Notes: generated from the letters alone by a model not told the origin. A stretch of 64,000 nt of DNA from Cricetulus griseus (GCF_003668045.3 NC_048603.1:9887904-9951903), one strand, 5' to 3'; shown: positions 10,896-23,025, numbered from the stretch's first letter. Numbers and translations are program-made.

Positions 10896-11851
10896 TTTCA
10901 AGATGTGTACAAGACCATAGGTGTCAAAGGAGGTGGGGGTGGGGACTATGTGTGGTAGGCAGGGAGGAAGTATAAATGGGAGAGATCTTCCATAAAGAGA
11001 CCTTGCCAAATAAATCACTTCTTATCAGTATTTCCAGGGCACATGTTGAACGTGTGAGTGTGCGTGTGTGTCCATTGTACATGTGCAAATGTTTATGTCT
11101 GAGTGGTGCATGGATGCCTGTTCTTCCACTCTCCAATTTTCTTGGAAGCTCAAACGATGTTTCAGTAATTGCTGGTAATCTGTGCCTTATCCTGGGATCT
11201 TCAGAGACTTGCGTTTTCGCTTTTCTGTAACTCATCTAACTGAGAGTGTATGGGACTCTCAGCACCTACAGCTCAGAGCTGGGGAATCAGAGGCCATCCA
11301 TTTGCAGCTCTCATTACAAGCTGACCGCAGACTTTCTTTGTACATTGATGCTTTGGAGAATAATGGAAAAAGAAAAGAAAGCCAAGAACAAAGGCACTAT
11401 TCTGGAGACCGGGGAAATAATCATCCAGCTCACTTTGGAGACAATTGTGGATTGGTTCACCTTTATAATGCCTACACATTTCCCTCTGCTTCTCACTCAT
11501 CATTGTAGTTCATTTCTCTCCTCATCGGCTAAAAAGATGAGTAGCAAGGAAGACAATAGAATTAAACCCCCACAAAGAGATCTATTTGATCCACATCCTC
11601 TGTGTTCCTGTCTGAATAGGGGCCTTTAGCAATGGGAGGTCCATTCTGAGGAGCCCAGGCATTTCTACCTCAGTAGCTGCGTCTTTCAGAAAAAACAGGA
11701 AAGTGCTTGAAAAGGGGTAAAGACCCAGTTAACTGGCTGCTTTCAAGAAATTAAACCTTCCACAGGAAAAGGTGGAGGCAGCAAACTCAGTCTTCTGTAG
11801 TAGCACCACAGTTTGAAATTCTGACCAGGAGCTTGCTTACTTGCTTTGGAA

Positions 11852-11856
<5 letters not shown>
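10896..11856. other. Unique sequence, nothing recognised
   Basis: Several overlapping short frames exist on both strands (10976-11629), but none shows a domain, a consistent codon pattern or splice sites. I treat them as chance. Confidence 0.4.
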
Positions 11857-11924
<68 letters not shown>

Positions 11925-12094
11925 TGTGTGTGTCTGTGTGTGTATATATCTCTCTGTCTCTCTGTCTCTGTCTCTGTCTGTGTGTGTGTGTGTGTGTCTG
12001 TCTGTCTCTCTGTGTGTGTGTATCTCTCTGTCTTTCTGTCTCTGTCTCTCTTTCTCTCTCTCCCTCCCTGTGTATGTGTGTGTGTATGTGTGTG
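11857..12094. repeat. Compound (TC)n/(TG)n microsatellite
   Basis: A clean (TC)25 run at 11857-11907 passes into (TG)13 at 11907-11933, then into mixed TCTG, TCTC and TGTG blocks to about 12094. It is strictly pyrimidine-rich on the plus strand at the start. Six frames through it are Ser/Leu/Val/Cys artefacts. Confidence 0.97.
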
Positions 12095-12918
12095 AGCACA
12101 ATTTTAGAGTTTAACATTCCTTCTAGAGATTCCCATTTCTAGTATTACAAAGTGGCCCTGGGGAAAGTGAGGTTAGCCTGTGATAAACTTTTCCTCTTTT
12201 CGTGACTGTAGCTCTTTGCTTATTACTTTCTCTATTTCTACCCAGACTATCAAACCAACTCTTCCATTAAGTAATACTAATTAAAGTGGAAAGAACCCCT
12301 TCTGATACAACAATTCATTACATCCCAACAATTGTCAAGTCAGTGGAAACTTTTGAACTTTTTTTTTTATGTCGACTAAAATGACTTAGACGTCTATTCA
12401 TTTGAAGGAACTTCAAAGTTGTTGGATAGAGTGTATGTTTAAATTATGTTTCTTATCTTCCTATTCGCTCATATTAATGTACTTTGCAGATAAAATACAA
12501 CAAAAAAGCACTTGATTAAGAAGTTTGCATTACACTGCCACAGAAAATCTTTCCAGAGTTATGCCTTAATGTGTTTTCTTTTATCTTTGTCATCTACTTT
12601 GTCATTGATGATGTTAATTAATTAGCAATTGAGTAATTATTAAGTATGCTGGAAATAGATATTCTTCAAATTTTTCGATCCAAAAATATATTTATATATA
12701 ATCCAATAGAGCACGCTACCTGGTGCCAACTCTAATAAACAAGGACCTTGGATAATCTGTGTCAATGTAGGATCAATGGTTATAGTAAATTTGCCACTCT
12801 GATTGAGGAGCAGAAGGGTGGGCAGAGTTATGCCTGTGTCAGGGTAAGGGTATGGGAAATCTCGGTGTCTTGAGTCCCATTTTGTTGAGAACCTAAATGC
12901 TGTGGGAAAATGTCATAT
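12095..12918. other. AT-rich unique sequence
   Basis: No supported repeat or gene. Homeobox-type TTAATTAATTAG at 12615-12626 is noted only as AT-rich composition. Confidence 0.4.
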
Positions 12919-13060
12919 ATGCTGGGCACGAAGGCACACTCTTGCTGACCTAGAATCTGGGAAACAAAGGCAGGAGGATTGCTGCAAGTTTTAGGCTAGC
13001 TTCGTGTGTCCATAGTAAGTTTCAAGCCAGTGATTGCTCATTTCAAACAACAGAAACAAA
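12919..13060 (+). mobile_element. Old B1/PB1-like SINE
   Basis: A degenerate 7SL-derived monomer: 'GCTGGGCACGAAGGCACAC', 'AAACAAAGGCAGGAGGATTGCTGCAAGTT', 'GGCTAGCTTCGTGTG', then an A-rich end. The divergence suggests an early B1 or proto-B1. Confidence 0.6.
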
Positions 13061-13099
13061 ACATACACTCCGTTTCTGCTTTAAAAAACATTGTATTCT

Positions 13100-13195
13100 C
13101 CTCTCTCTGTGTCTCTGTGTCTCTCTCTCTGTCTCTGTGTCTCTCTCTCTGTCTCTGTCTCTGTCTCTGTCTCTGTCTCTGTCTCTGTCTCTCTG

Positions 13196-13226
<31 letters not shown>

Positions 13227-13228
13227 GA
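13100..13228. repeat. (TCTCTG)n/(TC)n/(CA)n microsatellite
   Basis: CTCTGT hexamers and TC dinucleotides end in a short (CA)n run at 13210-13226. Confidence 0.95.
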
Positions 13229-14599
13229 AATTTTTAGTTATCATCATTGTTAATGTCTATTAACATTGTTGTTGCTTAAGTCTGTGTCCGCCATTACCAT
13301 AGCAATTTATGTGATGAGTAGGCTCCAATTTTAAATTTAAAACTCTGAGAAGTCTGATAACTTTTATCATGTATGTATTCATTTATCAGTGTATCTGGAC
13401 CGAAACTTTGGCAGTCTGAGAAACATGTCAACACGATGCTGCTTTTAGCTAGTCTTGTAAGAAACTGTCTGGGATCTTATGCCTTCTCTGCCATTGCTAG
13501 TAACAAAATATGTTCTCTAAAATCAAGCCAAGAAGACTTGGGGGAGAGATAGTGATAAAAATTTGTCTTTTCCTCTACTGTAAAAGTTCTCATCTTTACC
13601 GAAGCAATAGGCCAATACAACAGTACAGTTTATATGGCTAAAATTGTTTCATATCCCTGTGTTTCTAAATCATTTATAAATTGATGTAGCACCCTATCAA
13701 TCTCTAGCACAGTCATCTCCTTTGTTTCTGTGTTGCTACTTCTCCACATTTTTTCTGTCTTCTTGCTGTTTATAGGCATGATCTCTTAGAGTGGAAAAAT
13801 AAAGAGCAAAACCAAGAATAAATTAATTGAAGGTCAGTCTCCAGCATTGATAAAAGGGGGTCCCTTTATCTAATGAAACTGATACCTTTTGAGTTATAGT
13901 TCTAACTCCTCTCTTGGTAATTGGTCCCCGGGGCCTGATTTGGGGGGTAAGAACATGTTTTCCTGCACTCTATCTCCCTTTGTTCCAGCCACAAGGCAAT
14001 GATCTCTGCAGAAGAATCCTAGCATTTTCCAAGGGTTCCTATAAGCACGTTGTGATTGGAACCAATTGAGAGTTTCTGAAAATAAAATCCACATGCAGCC
14101 TTTATTGAGTTGAAGTCTAGCTTTATGATTTTGAGAGCAAAATATGCAGAGAACCTCAGCACTGTATTGTAAAAAGGAAACCATAGGAAACATGTACAGG
14201 ACTCAACCCCCTTTTCAGTTTTCCTCATAACTGTTCCACATAGGAGTATGGTTATATTTATTCATAGAATTGGTATTGGTATCTACTTATGCTTGGGTTT
14301 AAAGTTAGAGTTCTCCCTCATGGTTCTCCGTATTGCAATAGGAATCACGTGGGTGTCTATCTAGAAAGCAAAGACTCAGCATTTCCTTGCAAGCTCAGAT
14401 ATACTTTAATTTTCACACCTGCTATTCCTGAGATGATGCTAGTATCGTTGGCGAATAAGAAGCATGCCTCTTCCTAAAAGGCCAAAGGAGAGAAGGGGAT
14501 GGGTGTGGTAAAGGGATTTTTCTTAGATTCTTTTTCAATATATTAGAAATTAGACATATTGGTTATTCTAGGTGCAGGGGTCAAAAAAGCATCTGTACA
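13229..14599. other. Unique sequence, nothing recognised
   Basis: No SINE, LINE or LTR signature found. The minus-strand frames at 13894-14228 overlap in two frames and resemble no known protein. Confidence 0.4.
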
Positions 14600-14945
14600 G
14601 CCAGGAAGTTGACTAAGTCATGAACTCCTGTCACACAAGCACGAGGACCTGAGTTTAGATCTCTAGAACTCATGAAAAAATCTGGTGGTGGCAATGTGTG
14701 CCTGGAGCCACAGAACTGGGGGCTGGGTGTACAAACAGAAAGGTCCCTAGATGTCACTGTTCCTCGAGTCTAACTGAATCTGTGAGACTCAACTGGAGCA
14801 AAAGACCCCTTATCAAAATGTAAAGGTTATGTGCAGTTGCAGAAAGACAGCTAACTTCAATGCTGGGTTGCCACAGGCATGCTCACACACATGCATGTGT
14901 CCTAGCAAGTACATAGAATACACTGTGCACACAAACAATACATCA
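14600..14945 (+). mobile_element. B4 SINE (ID-B1 composite type)
   Basis: The head 'ACAAGCACGAGGACCTGAGTTTAGATC' is the tRNA-like part with a B-box-like stretch. It is followed by 'TGGTGGTGGCAATGTGTGCCTGGAGCC', then 'CACAGGCATGCTCACACACATGC'. The layout is that of B4. Divergence is moderate. Confidence 0.8.
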
Positions 14946-15504
14946 TACACAAGCTAATATATGTGTGTGTGGGTGTGTGTGCGTGCATGTATATATGTCT
15001 ATTTATCACATTTTCCAAACTATGACAGAATATAATTCAAGTCATCATATCCCGTATCTAGTTTGACAATCTGAATGTAAATGATAAAGATGATAAACAG
15101 ATCAAGCATCTGCTTACAGCTTACTTGAGTACAGAGACTCAACCATCAAATTTGAGAGTCTGAACCTATTGTTTAATTTTAAAAAATAATCTAAATTCTT
15201 CATTGTTTCAATATTTGGTATTGTTTGTAGTTTCCATACATTCTAGAAGGCAAAAAACATATATATGAAAAAACCAAAAACATAGCTGTGTATCTATGTT
15301 TAGTTCATTTTTCTCATCTATGACCACAAGTGACTGAAAGTACCAGTAAGGCTTTTTTCATAAGATAACTTCTTGGGAGAATTATAAATATTTAGCTAAA
15401 CACAGAAATGCTCATTTGGATGTTTCAAATATGTTCACATAGAAACCAAGTCAGGTTTGGGTGATCATATTTTTAAAACTTTGCCACACTAATAATCATC
15501 CATG
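14946..15504. other. Unique AT-rich sequence
   Basis: A short (TG)n lies near 14960-14982. Nothing else is recognised. Confidence 0.4.
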
Positions 15505-15690
15505 TATATTTTATCATTCCTTCGCTAATTTACTTATTCAGCAATTCATTCTAAAAAATTATAGTCAATGTTTTCTGCATGGTAAGCATTAAACTTGATG
15601 TTAGGAAATCACAAGTGAAGAAACAGATCTGAATACTGGAGTTTATAGTTCATTGAAGAAAACAAATATTAAACAAAAAAGTGAAATATA
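15505..15690 (-). mobile_element. L2-like LINE fragment
   Basis: The plus strand follows the complement of the L2 3' end: 'TTTACTTATTCAGCAATTCATTCTA', 'GGTAAGCATTAAACTTGATGTTAGG', 'AAGTGAAGAAACAGATCTGAATACTGGAGTTTATAGTTCATTGA'. It is very diverged, so the call is tentative. Confidence 0.45.
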
Positions 15691-15718
15691 GTCATGAAAT
15701 GTTGTAAATAAAGAGAAA

Positions 15719-15950
15719 GGGACTGGAGAGTTGACTCATCAGTTAAGAATAGTGCTTGCTCTTCTAGCAGATCCTGGTTCAATTCTTGATACCCACAGGG
15801 TACCTTAGAACCATCTTTAACTCCAATTCCAAGGTTATCCGGTGCCTTCTTCTGTCCTCTGTGTGTACCAGGCACACATGTGCTATGTAGATATGTATTC
15901 AGGTAGAACACCCAGGCACGTAAAATAATAAAATAGTAATTAAAAGATGT
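15719..15950 (+). mobile_element. B2 SINE
   Basis: It starts 'GGGACTGGAGAGTTGACTCATCAGTTAAGA', includes 'GCTTGCTCTTCTAGCAGATCCTGGTTCAATTC' (tRNA-derived B-box) and 'ACTCCAATTCCAAGG', and ends in (AATA)n. It lies beside the L2 fragment. An older, diverged B2. Confidence 0.9.
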
Positions 15951-16940
15951 AAAAGAGTTAGATGCATATAAATACCTCTTATTTCTTATAGTCACTACAG
16001 GCATTTTCTCCTCCTCGTCCCATGTACAAAAACCACAGAAATTCATTGCCTGGAGTGAAAACATTTCTTATACAGCCTCACGTTAATACAGATGACAAAT
16101 CATTTATTTGTCATCACTCAGTTCTCTCATAGGCTTCAAAGAGTGTTTGGGGGATTGATCTGTCCTTTTATTTCCCACGTACTCAAGATAATTCTCATTT
16201 GATAACAAGATAGAAAATATCAAATCAAAATACGCTTTTGACCAGGTAAGGCTGATAGCTGACTTTGGTAAGCTGCCCAATTTTCTTCTTGAATGCTTTC
16301 TATATCTCAGTAATTTTCCGTTTTTTTGTTCTCCTTTTTGTGATCTACTTTGTCACCTGCCACAATCTGTTCCCTCCCAGTGATTTCACTGTCACTGGCT
16401 TTTCTGAATATTTAGCCCCCCTCTTCCTGTTTCTAAACGTGTATCTCAGCGTTTGGCATGATCTTCACACTTCTCCCAGTCACCTCCCGCAGCTAAACCT
16501 GTCTAGCTGGCAGACAAGCACTTTGAAACTTCATATCTAGTTTCTCATGGTACTGACATATTCTTTTTTTGGCACACAAATGTCAACAGGTGGGATCAAG
16601 TGGAAAGATGCATGAAAGGTTAATTCTCCAATATCAGCACCAACTATAGGAAATGTACTTGCAGAGTATCAGCTAAGTGGAGCCCCTCGAATGAATTGTG
16701 GTCTGTGACATCTACTAAATTAGAAGGTTTCTATCACAAGGAAGACAAAATTAGGCGCTGTTCCAATGTCATGGCTCACTGGGTAGAGAACAGAAGCTGT
16801 TCATACCTAAGAGCTTCTCAAACATAGGAAACCACTTTTACCACCGTAAAGGTTTAACCAAAGAATGAAAAGTTGGCACTAAAAATCAAAGAACATTATC
16901 AAATACAATTATTTATTCTAAATGCTTGTCAAGATTTGGT
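15951..16940. other. Unique sequence, nothing recognised
   Basis: The hydrophobic frame at 16265-16540 (+) is Phe/Leu-rich from AT/pyrimidine composition, with no motif I recognise. Confidence 0.4.
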
Positions 16941-17015
16941 CAGCTGAAGACGTACCTCGGTTGTGGAATACTTGAGTAGCATGCACAGGGCCCTGAATTG
17001 ATCTCTAGCCATAAA
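16941..17015 (+). mobile_element. ID-type SINE head
   Basis: 'CAGCTGAAGACGTACCTCGGTTGTGGAATACTTGAGTAGCATGCAC' followed by 'GGGCCCTGAATTGATCTC' matches the tRNA-Ala-derived ID head with A- and B-box remnants. The tail is poor. Confidence 0.65.
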
Positions 17016-17144
17016 AATGTGTAACAAACACATAGCCAGGATATTTTTCTCTCATCATTATAGTCAAAACCATTTTTAAATTATAACTGTGTCTAATAGG
17101 AAAAAAATCTCTAATTATTTAATTGTTCTCTGATCTACCTATCA

Positions 17145-17192
17145 TCTATATAAATCTATCTATCATCTGTCTATCTATCATCTATGTAATTA
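17145..17192. repeat. (TCTA)n/(TCATC)n repeat
   Basis: Imperfect CTAT/CATCTA units. Confidence 0.75.
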
Positions 17193-17847
17193 GTCAGTAA
17201 TGTTGCCTGTGAAATAGAAGCTGTGTGATGGATTTTTATAAAAATTTATCCTTTTAAGGAAATTATAAAGTAGTTTATAAGACATGTATTTTTTATTTCA
17301 TTGATACTTTATGACTGATACTCCTATAATAAAATAATTAGATTAAAAGACAGAAACATAGAAATGTATTTGACATTGGAGTCTTGAGAAATCAAGGCCC
17401 AAGGAGAGACATGTACAGTGTATGGAGAGACATGCAGAAGTGTGATTGGAGGAAAAAAGGCAGAAGGATTAAGGGAGAGCTGTCTGGTGGCTTCTTCACG
17501 GTGTCCCTGTTCACTCCTTTGTTCTTGGAGTGGGGAAGCCCCTCTTAAATGAGGCTCTGATGATGTGCTGTAGAAGGCTGAAGAACGATTTTCTTGCTGG
17601 CTTCAGGGGCAATGGCAGGTCAGAGAAACACCTTCCTATTTCTGCTACTTTCTCATATGGCGAGTTACCATATTTTGGAGCAGTATTTCCTTACATTTAT
17701 CAAAGTAGCAATGTACTTATTATTGGAAATAAATGAAAATATTGACTTTTTTCAAAGTTTTTTTTCTTTCCAAAGTTTTTCTCTGTGTGCTCTATTTCCA
17801 AAATGATTTTTTTAAATTGGAAAGATACACATAAACACAATAAGAAC
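17193..17847. other. AT-rich unique sequence
   Basis: No repeat family recognised. Overlapping frames at 17530-17806 (+) have no domain support. Confidence 0.4.
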
Positions 17848-17932
17848 TTTCCTTCCTTCCTCCCTCCCTCCCTCCCTTTCTCCCTCCCTCCCTCCCTCCC
17901 TCTCTCTCTCCTTCTCTCCCTCCCTCCCTTAC
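17848..17932. repeat. (TTCC)n/(TCCC)n pyrimidine tract
   Basis: An uninterrupted pyrimidine run of about 80 bases made of CCTT and CCTC units. It lies just upstream of the MaLR-type LTR. Confidence 0.95.
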
Positions 17933-17950
17933 CTTCTGTCATATGATCTT

Positions 17951-18307
17951 ATGTGTGGTGGTTTCAATGAGAAGGGCTCCCATTGGCTCATACATTTGAA
18001 TTCTTAGTCCCTACTTGGTGGAACTGTTTGGGAAGGATTAGGAGGTGTGGCCCTGTTGCAGAAGGTGTGTGACTGGGAATGTCAGGCCATTCCAGTTGGC
18101 CCTCTGTCTGCCTAGTGCTTATGGATGAGATAGAAGCTCTCAGCTGCTTCTCCCATACCATGCTTGTCTGCTTGCTGCCATGCTCACTGCTGTAATGGTT
18201 GTGGAGTCACCGTCTGGAAATTGTTAAGCCCCCATAAAGCTTTTCTCCTATAATTTGCTTTGGTCCTGAAGTGACTTCACATGAATAGAAAAGTAACTAA
18301 GATACAG
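17951..18307 (+). mobile_element. MaLR-type solo LTR (ORR1/MT-like)
   Basis: It begins TGTGTGGTGGTTTCAATGAG. It contains 'CATTTGAATTCTTAGTCC', 'GGAAGGATTAGGAGGTGTGGCC', 'CATGCTTGTCTGCTTGCTGCCATGCT' and a poly-A-signal-like CATAAAGC near 18233. It ends TAACTAAGATACA, the usual rodent MaLR ending. No internal region follows. The subfamily is not assigned. Confidence 0.75.
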
Positions 18308-18390
18308 TATAATTAAGGTTGGTTTTGAACTCTCAACTCCTGTTCCCCAACAACTGGATTCCAGGTATGTGTCATTCTATCTGGCTAAAA
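18308..18390 (-). mobile_element. Old B1-like fragment
   Basis: 'GTTGGTTTTGAACTCTCAACTCCTG' and 'ACTGGATTCCAGGTATGTGTCATTCTATCTGGCT' are the complement of the left half of a degenerate B1. Confidence 0.5.
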
Positions 18391-18514
18391 GTATATTTCT
18401 TAGTAAGAGATCGATAAGTATTTTCATGTGTGAACACTGACTTATTTAAAGTCATGTTTGGAAGAATGGCCATTTGAAGCCACCTTTAATAATCCATGTG
18501 TCAAGAAGACAGGA

Positions 18515-18870
18515 TGTATGCTGTGGGATACTTGTTACTCTCATTGGTTGATAAATAAAGCTGCTTTGGCCTATGACAAGGCAGAATAGAGGCAGGAAGA
18601 GGCAGAATAAGGCAGGAAATCCAAGCAGAGATATAGGAGAAGAAGGGTGGAGTGTGGGGGGATGCCGGCCAGCCACTGAGGAAGCAAGACACGTAGAATG
18701 AGGTAAGAAGTCACGAACCATGTGGTAAAACATAGATAAGAAAAATGGGTTAATTTATATGTAAGAGCTAGTTAGTAATAAGCCTGAGCCATCAGCATAT
18801 GCTTCTAAGTGATTATTTGGGAGCAGCTGCAGGACTGGGCAGGACAGAGAAAACCCTCCATTTACAGATA
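18515..18870 (+). mobile_element. ERV LTR, shared three-copy family (copy A)
   Basis: It shares blocks with 31685-32020 and 59690-60726: 'ATTGGTTGATAAATAAAG', 'GGCAGGAAG' purine-rich middle, 'AATGGGTTAATTTATATGTAAGAGCTAG', 'TAAGCCTGAGCCAT', 'GATTATTTGGGAGC' and 'CAGGACTGGGCAGGACAGA'. An early AATAAAG and a purine-rich centre fit an ERVK-like rodent LTR. No coding remnant is nearby. The name is not assigned. Confidence 0.65.
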
Positions 18871-19229
18871 TATAAACAAGAATGTGAAGATGAACCAGGG
18901 ATGAGTTCAGGGCTCCAAATGAACAAATTAGACCCATGAGTCCTAGTAGTGAAGGCCTTGTGGGAAGGGTTAGTGAAGATCCCAATCCTCAGATTTTAGT
19001 AGCTTGGGAGGGCACATTTACCTATGCATTAGATCCGAAGAATATTTATTGTGAGCCTCTCAAAAAAGAAGATATTATGTGATAGAGTGGACAGTCTCCT
19101 TAACAGTGATATTTCAACTAAGAACATTTTGTTTACAAAAAAACCAGAGAACTACATCTACATAACATTTTATGTCTCTTACCTTGTTATATTAATGTGT
19201 TGTTATAACACCATTGCTATCACCACTAA
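18871..19229. other. Unique sequence, nothing recognised
   Basis: No supported repeat or gene. Confidence 0.35.
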
Positions 19230-19600
19230 CTACCATACATTTATTATTTGAAAATTCTAGAGATCAGAAGTCTATGGTGTGTCTTATGGTGCTAAAATTC
19301 AGATGACAATGGAGTTGCAGTCCTGGAGGCTCCAGAAGTGACCTCTTTCTTGCATTTTCCAGATTCTAGAGTCAGCCTGCATTGCTTGGTTTCTGGTCTA
19401 TCATTCTGCCTTCTGCTGCTGTCATTGCAAACCCCTCTGACTCTCTGGTTAGAACCACTGTAACTTAATGCAGACCAGTTACCATGGTAACATGATAATT
19501 TCTACACTTGGAGAACTTTACATCTCTTACATTACTACACATTTTAAGAACCATGACATGGCTGTCTTTAGGGGTGATAAAATGCCTGTAGGTACATCTC
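19230..19600. mobile_element. Possible ancient LTR/LINE-derived repeat
   Basis: 'AGATCAGAAGTCTATGGTGTG', 'CAGTCCTGGAGGCTCCAGAAG', 'CATTGCTTGGTTTCTGG' and 'CTGCTGCTGTCATTGC' resemble a widespread eutherian interspersed repeat ('GGAGGCCAGAAGTCC… TTCCTTGGCTTGTGGC'). It is very diverged and family and strand are uncertain. Confidence 0.35.
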
Positions 19601-20443
19601 CCTGCTTCTCTTGTCTAACCTGAAAGAAAGAGATGAGCTATATGGACTCTAGGCAACTTCCTAGATTAATATGACTTACATCATCAGGTATTTTGATTGA
19701 CAATGGCAAGCAAACAGTTTTAAGCTTCACTCACCATTGGTAGCCAAAGCACAGTCTTCTCTGTTTAGCTAAAACGAGATCTAATGCTTGTGCCTTGCAC
19801 AGAAACGGGTGGTACCTCTGGTAGAAACAAAAGGGTGGCTTTAAATTTGCACACGTGGAAGGCCACCATCCTTCAAACAGAGACGTCCGATCAGAACTAC
19901 TAATGCAGTTCTGCCTTTTAAAACAAGAAAAGTTGGCAGTACCGACCAGATTTTCCTTATAATACAATAAAACACGCAACATTTTAATCTATATTTTTAA
20001 AAGATAGACGTAGTCTGCACATATGCGTTAAAACTCTCAGAAAATCAGTTTAATTCATGCAAAAAAATCTAGTTAAAGATCTTGCATGAGAAAAATGTTT
20101 GCAAAATGTGCCCCCATGTGGGAAATAAACTTATTTAACGATTTAGGAATGGTTTCCTAAAATACTGGTGAGGGTCCTTTTATTAGGTATAAGCATTCAT
20201 ATGGACAATGCCCAGGTAGCAGGCATCCTGTTTCTAAGTAAAATGAACTTGCCCATTAGCACATGGAAATAACATCTTTTATATACTGTAAAAATAAAGT
20301 GATGAGACTAACTGAATATATCAGTGCACAGTTACATGTCATTTAATGACAGAAAAGTCTGTTTTGATCAATTAGGTTACACGGCTTACAGGCTGGAAAA
20401 GCTAAGACCTATCTCTGCTTTTAGAGCCAAAGTCAAAAAAATA
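19601..20443. other. Unique sequence, nothing recognised
   Basis: The minus-strand frame 19731-19982 has no recognisable motif. Confidence 0.35.
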
Positions 20444-20475
20444 AACAAACAAATAAATAAATAAATAAATAAATA
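20438..20475. repeat. (AAAT)n microsatellite
   Basis: AAAC and AAAT units, about eight copies. Confidence 0.9.
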
Positions 20476-20632
20476 TGAAGCACACTGATAATTTTCTGTA
20501 AGTAAGTCTGCATGGTGATAAACAGTGCAGGAGTGGTCAAAGGCAGTGACTCTGTGTGAACTCCTGGATCTCATCAACAGCCTCTCACTGAGAACTCAGT
20601 CTTGAAGCTGATGGAGACAGAAAGGACAGTGA

Positions 20633-20752
20633 AGTTTTTTGTTTTGTTTGTTTTAGTTTCACTGTATTCCTGGCTGACTTGGAACTCACAAAGATCTGTT
20701 TTGCCTCCCAGCTGCTTAGTTTGAACACCCGCTGCACCAAGCCTGAGCTGCC
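20633..20752 (-). mobile_element. Degenerate B1-like SINE
   Basis: A T-rich tail, then 'AGTTTCACTGTATTCCTGGCTGACTTGGAACTCACAAAGATCTG' and 'CACCCGCTGCACCAAGCCTGAG', follow an antisense B1 with many changes. Confidence 0.65.
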
Positions 20753-22867
20753 TTTAGGTTGTATAAAGAGCTGGAGGACAGTTAGTTGTAGAGAAAGTGC
20801 CTAAGATCTAAACTATTTGCTTACTTTTTCCAGGAATAGCCCTTTTCCTTCTGGGGAAGCAACCCAAACCTCTCTCAGGTATCCCCCATCATCAACAGTA
20901 ATACGGTACAACAAGGGCAGCATTTTTGTAAGGTGCTGAGTGGGAACAGCCTCTCTTGCTGACCTCTTGTTTTCCTGTGAACGTTGTCTTCCTCCTTTCT
21001 ACCCATTGCCTTAGAGTTATAAGTGGGAAGGGCTAACTTTTAGCCAACTGGTTCCTGGCAGGAGGCTGTGTGGGGAGGGCATGGGTCCCAACGATCAGCC
21101 CGATAGGCAGAAAATGTATGGTTCCAGGCATATTTAGTCTTACTTGTGTCCTTACACAATTCTCACACAACTGAAAAATTTCTACCGAGCATCTTTTATT
21201 ATTACAGATACATTAATGTTTAAATTCCATTAAAGGGATCAGTTTGATAGGACCACCGTGATAAAACGCCACAGGCTGTGCCTGAAACAATAGAGATGCT
21301 TTTCTCACGGGTTCTTGAAAATTGGGTGGGACTCTCGCTCCTTTTAAATTTCTGCTATTTACTTTTCAGATTTTATTTTATGGAGTACTTTCTCTGTAAT
21401 GGAGTCTGTACTTTCAGAATGGGGATTCGAGTGAAAAATGTGTCGTCTTGCATCCAGGTTCAACTTGGAAGATTCTGGGATCTTGGTTAACGAACTCCTT
21501 AGATAAAGGAGATGGTTAATCTGAACTAGGGCCAAGCATTCTTAGTGGGGTCATCATGGCACTTTATGAGGGAAGCCTACGTTCAGCTACCAACCCCTTC
21601 TCTTTCATGGTCACCTAGGGACATTTACTTGCCTTACCGTACGTATCGACTAAATAACATCACCTCCCCTGCCCCAATTTCAAATATGGGATTCTAACAC
21701 CAAGTGCATCACTTGGGCATGGGGTTGTTAATGAAGCTGTTAGAATTCACTGAGGTTTCTGGGGAAGAGCATCCAGATTTGACCTATGTCCTTGTGGGAG
21801 AGGCTATTAGGACTTAGGGAGGCACGGGGAATTATGTTAAGATTAGTGGAGATGATATTTATGTTCAAATCGCAGAAAGGGTTGTCAGCTGGCAGCAACC
21901 AGGCTGACCCCTTGATCTTCTGAGTCAGTTCTACACAAATCTGTAAAACTTTGTTGGATTTCTTCATGAAATTCCTCCTTTTAAACTTCTTATTTAACCT
22001 TCAATTTCTGCTACGTGCAACTTAGTTGTCATGGTCACTGTGACAACGGAGATGCAAACACATCTTCTCTCCCCCTGAACAGTTAGTGGTTTAGCATTCA
22101 GACCAGTCTGAATAGGAATGAGCCCAGTGCACTGTAGCTTCTACTCCCCAGTTATTGTCCAGGCTGCAAGAGCACACCTGGTGTTTGTCAGCGGTAGGTT
22201 GCCAGGCTCTGGTCTCTATTGTGTTGGGATTAAGGACATCATCAGGGGTTCCACCCCACTTTAAATTCGGGTTTTATCTGCAGAGTGGAAGATTCATGCT
22301 ATGTCTCTGCTGCCATAAACTGTGAAGCTGAGGGTTTAAGGACAAACACAAATATATTAGAAGCATCTCAGGTTCCAGAGTGTTTTTTGCAATTATTTCT
22401 TGAGCAGAAACAAAACAAAACAAAACATAATCTGTTTTTAATAAGGGGCATAGCAACGGTAATACCCCAATTCTTTATAGTGAAAAGTCATTACTTTCCT
22501 GGCTTTCTCTGTCTCCTACTATTCTTTAAATGCTTATCAATTCCAATAATATTTATATAGACAAATTATGTATATGGAGTCTTAGGCACAGATGTCAAGA
22601 TACCAATATGTTTTATGTGTTTGTAACCATTATTTATGCAGTTGGTCCTATAGGTCAGGGATCAGCCTGCTATTTCTGCCAATGGCCATTGTGGAAAGAG
22701 TTCAGGCTTTCTGGCCTGGTGATTTCTGAAACAGCTCTTCACATCTACGACACTTAATCATCTCAGCTGCATTGCTGAATCCTGCTGCTGCTCGCTCCTC
22801 CAATGCAGCAGGAAAGCAACCATGAGAGTGTTCCAAGGAAACTTCATTTCCACACAAGCAGCATGCA
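20753..22867. other. Low-repeat unique sequence, about 2.1 kb
   Basis: No SINE, LINE or LTR signature recognised apart from a short (CAAAA)n near 22408-22426. Short frames at 21278-21490 (+), 22285-22560 (+) and 22702-22908 (-) lack motifs. Regulatory DNA could lie here, but nothing in the sequence alone proves it. Confidence 0.35.
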
Positions 22868-23001
22868 GGGGGGATGCATTGGCTCACGCAGGCAATCCTC
22901 GCACTCAAGAGGCTGAGGCTGAGACAGGAAGGTTGTGAGTTCTAGGCTAGCCTAGATTACTAGCAAGATCCATTCCCCTTTCTGAAAAAAAAAAAAAAAA
23001 A
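22868..23001 (+). mobile_element. PB1/B1-like SINE
   Basis: 'GGGGGGATGCATTGGCTCACGCAGGCAATCCTCGCACTC', 'GAGGCTGAGGCTGAGACAGGAAGGTTGTGAGTTCTAGGCTAGCCTAG' and an A-run at 22985-23001 fit an early B1 monomer. Confidence 0.7.
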
Positions 23002-23025
23002 GAACTCTCATATTATTGTATGGAG

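Noticed and set aside
11743..12142. Long frames through the TC/TG microsatellite (also 13006-13263, 25839-26535, 30795-31377)
   Set aside because: They are simple-repeat translations (Ser-Leu, Arg-Glu, Val-Cys) with no coding signal.
16941..17015. tRNA gene
   Set aside because: A- and B-box-like words are present, but they belong to ID-type SINE heads with no complete cloverleaf.
17951..18307. Full-length MaLR element
   Set aside because: Only an LTR is present, with no internal region or second LTR in place.
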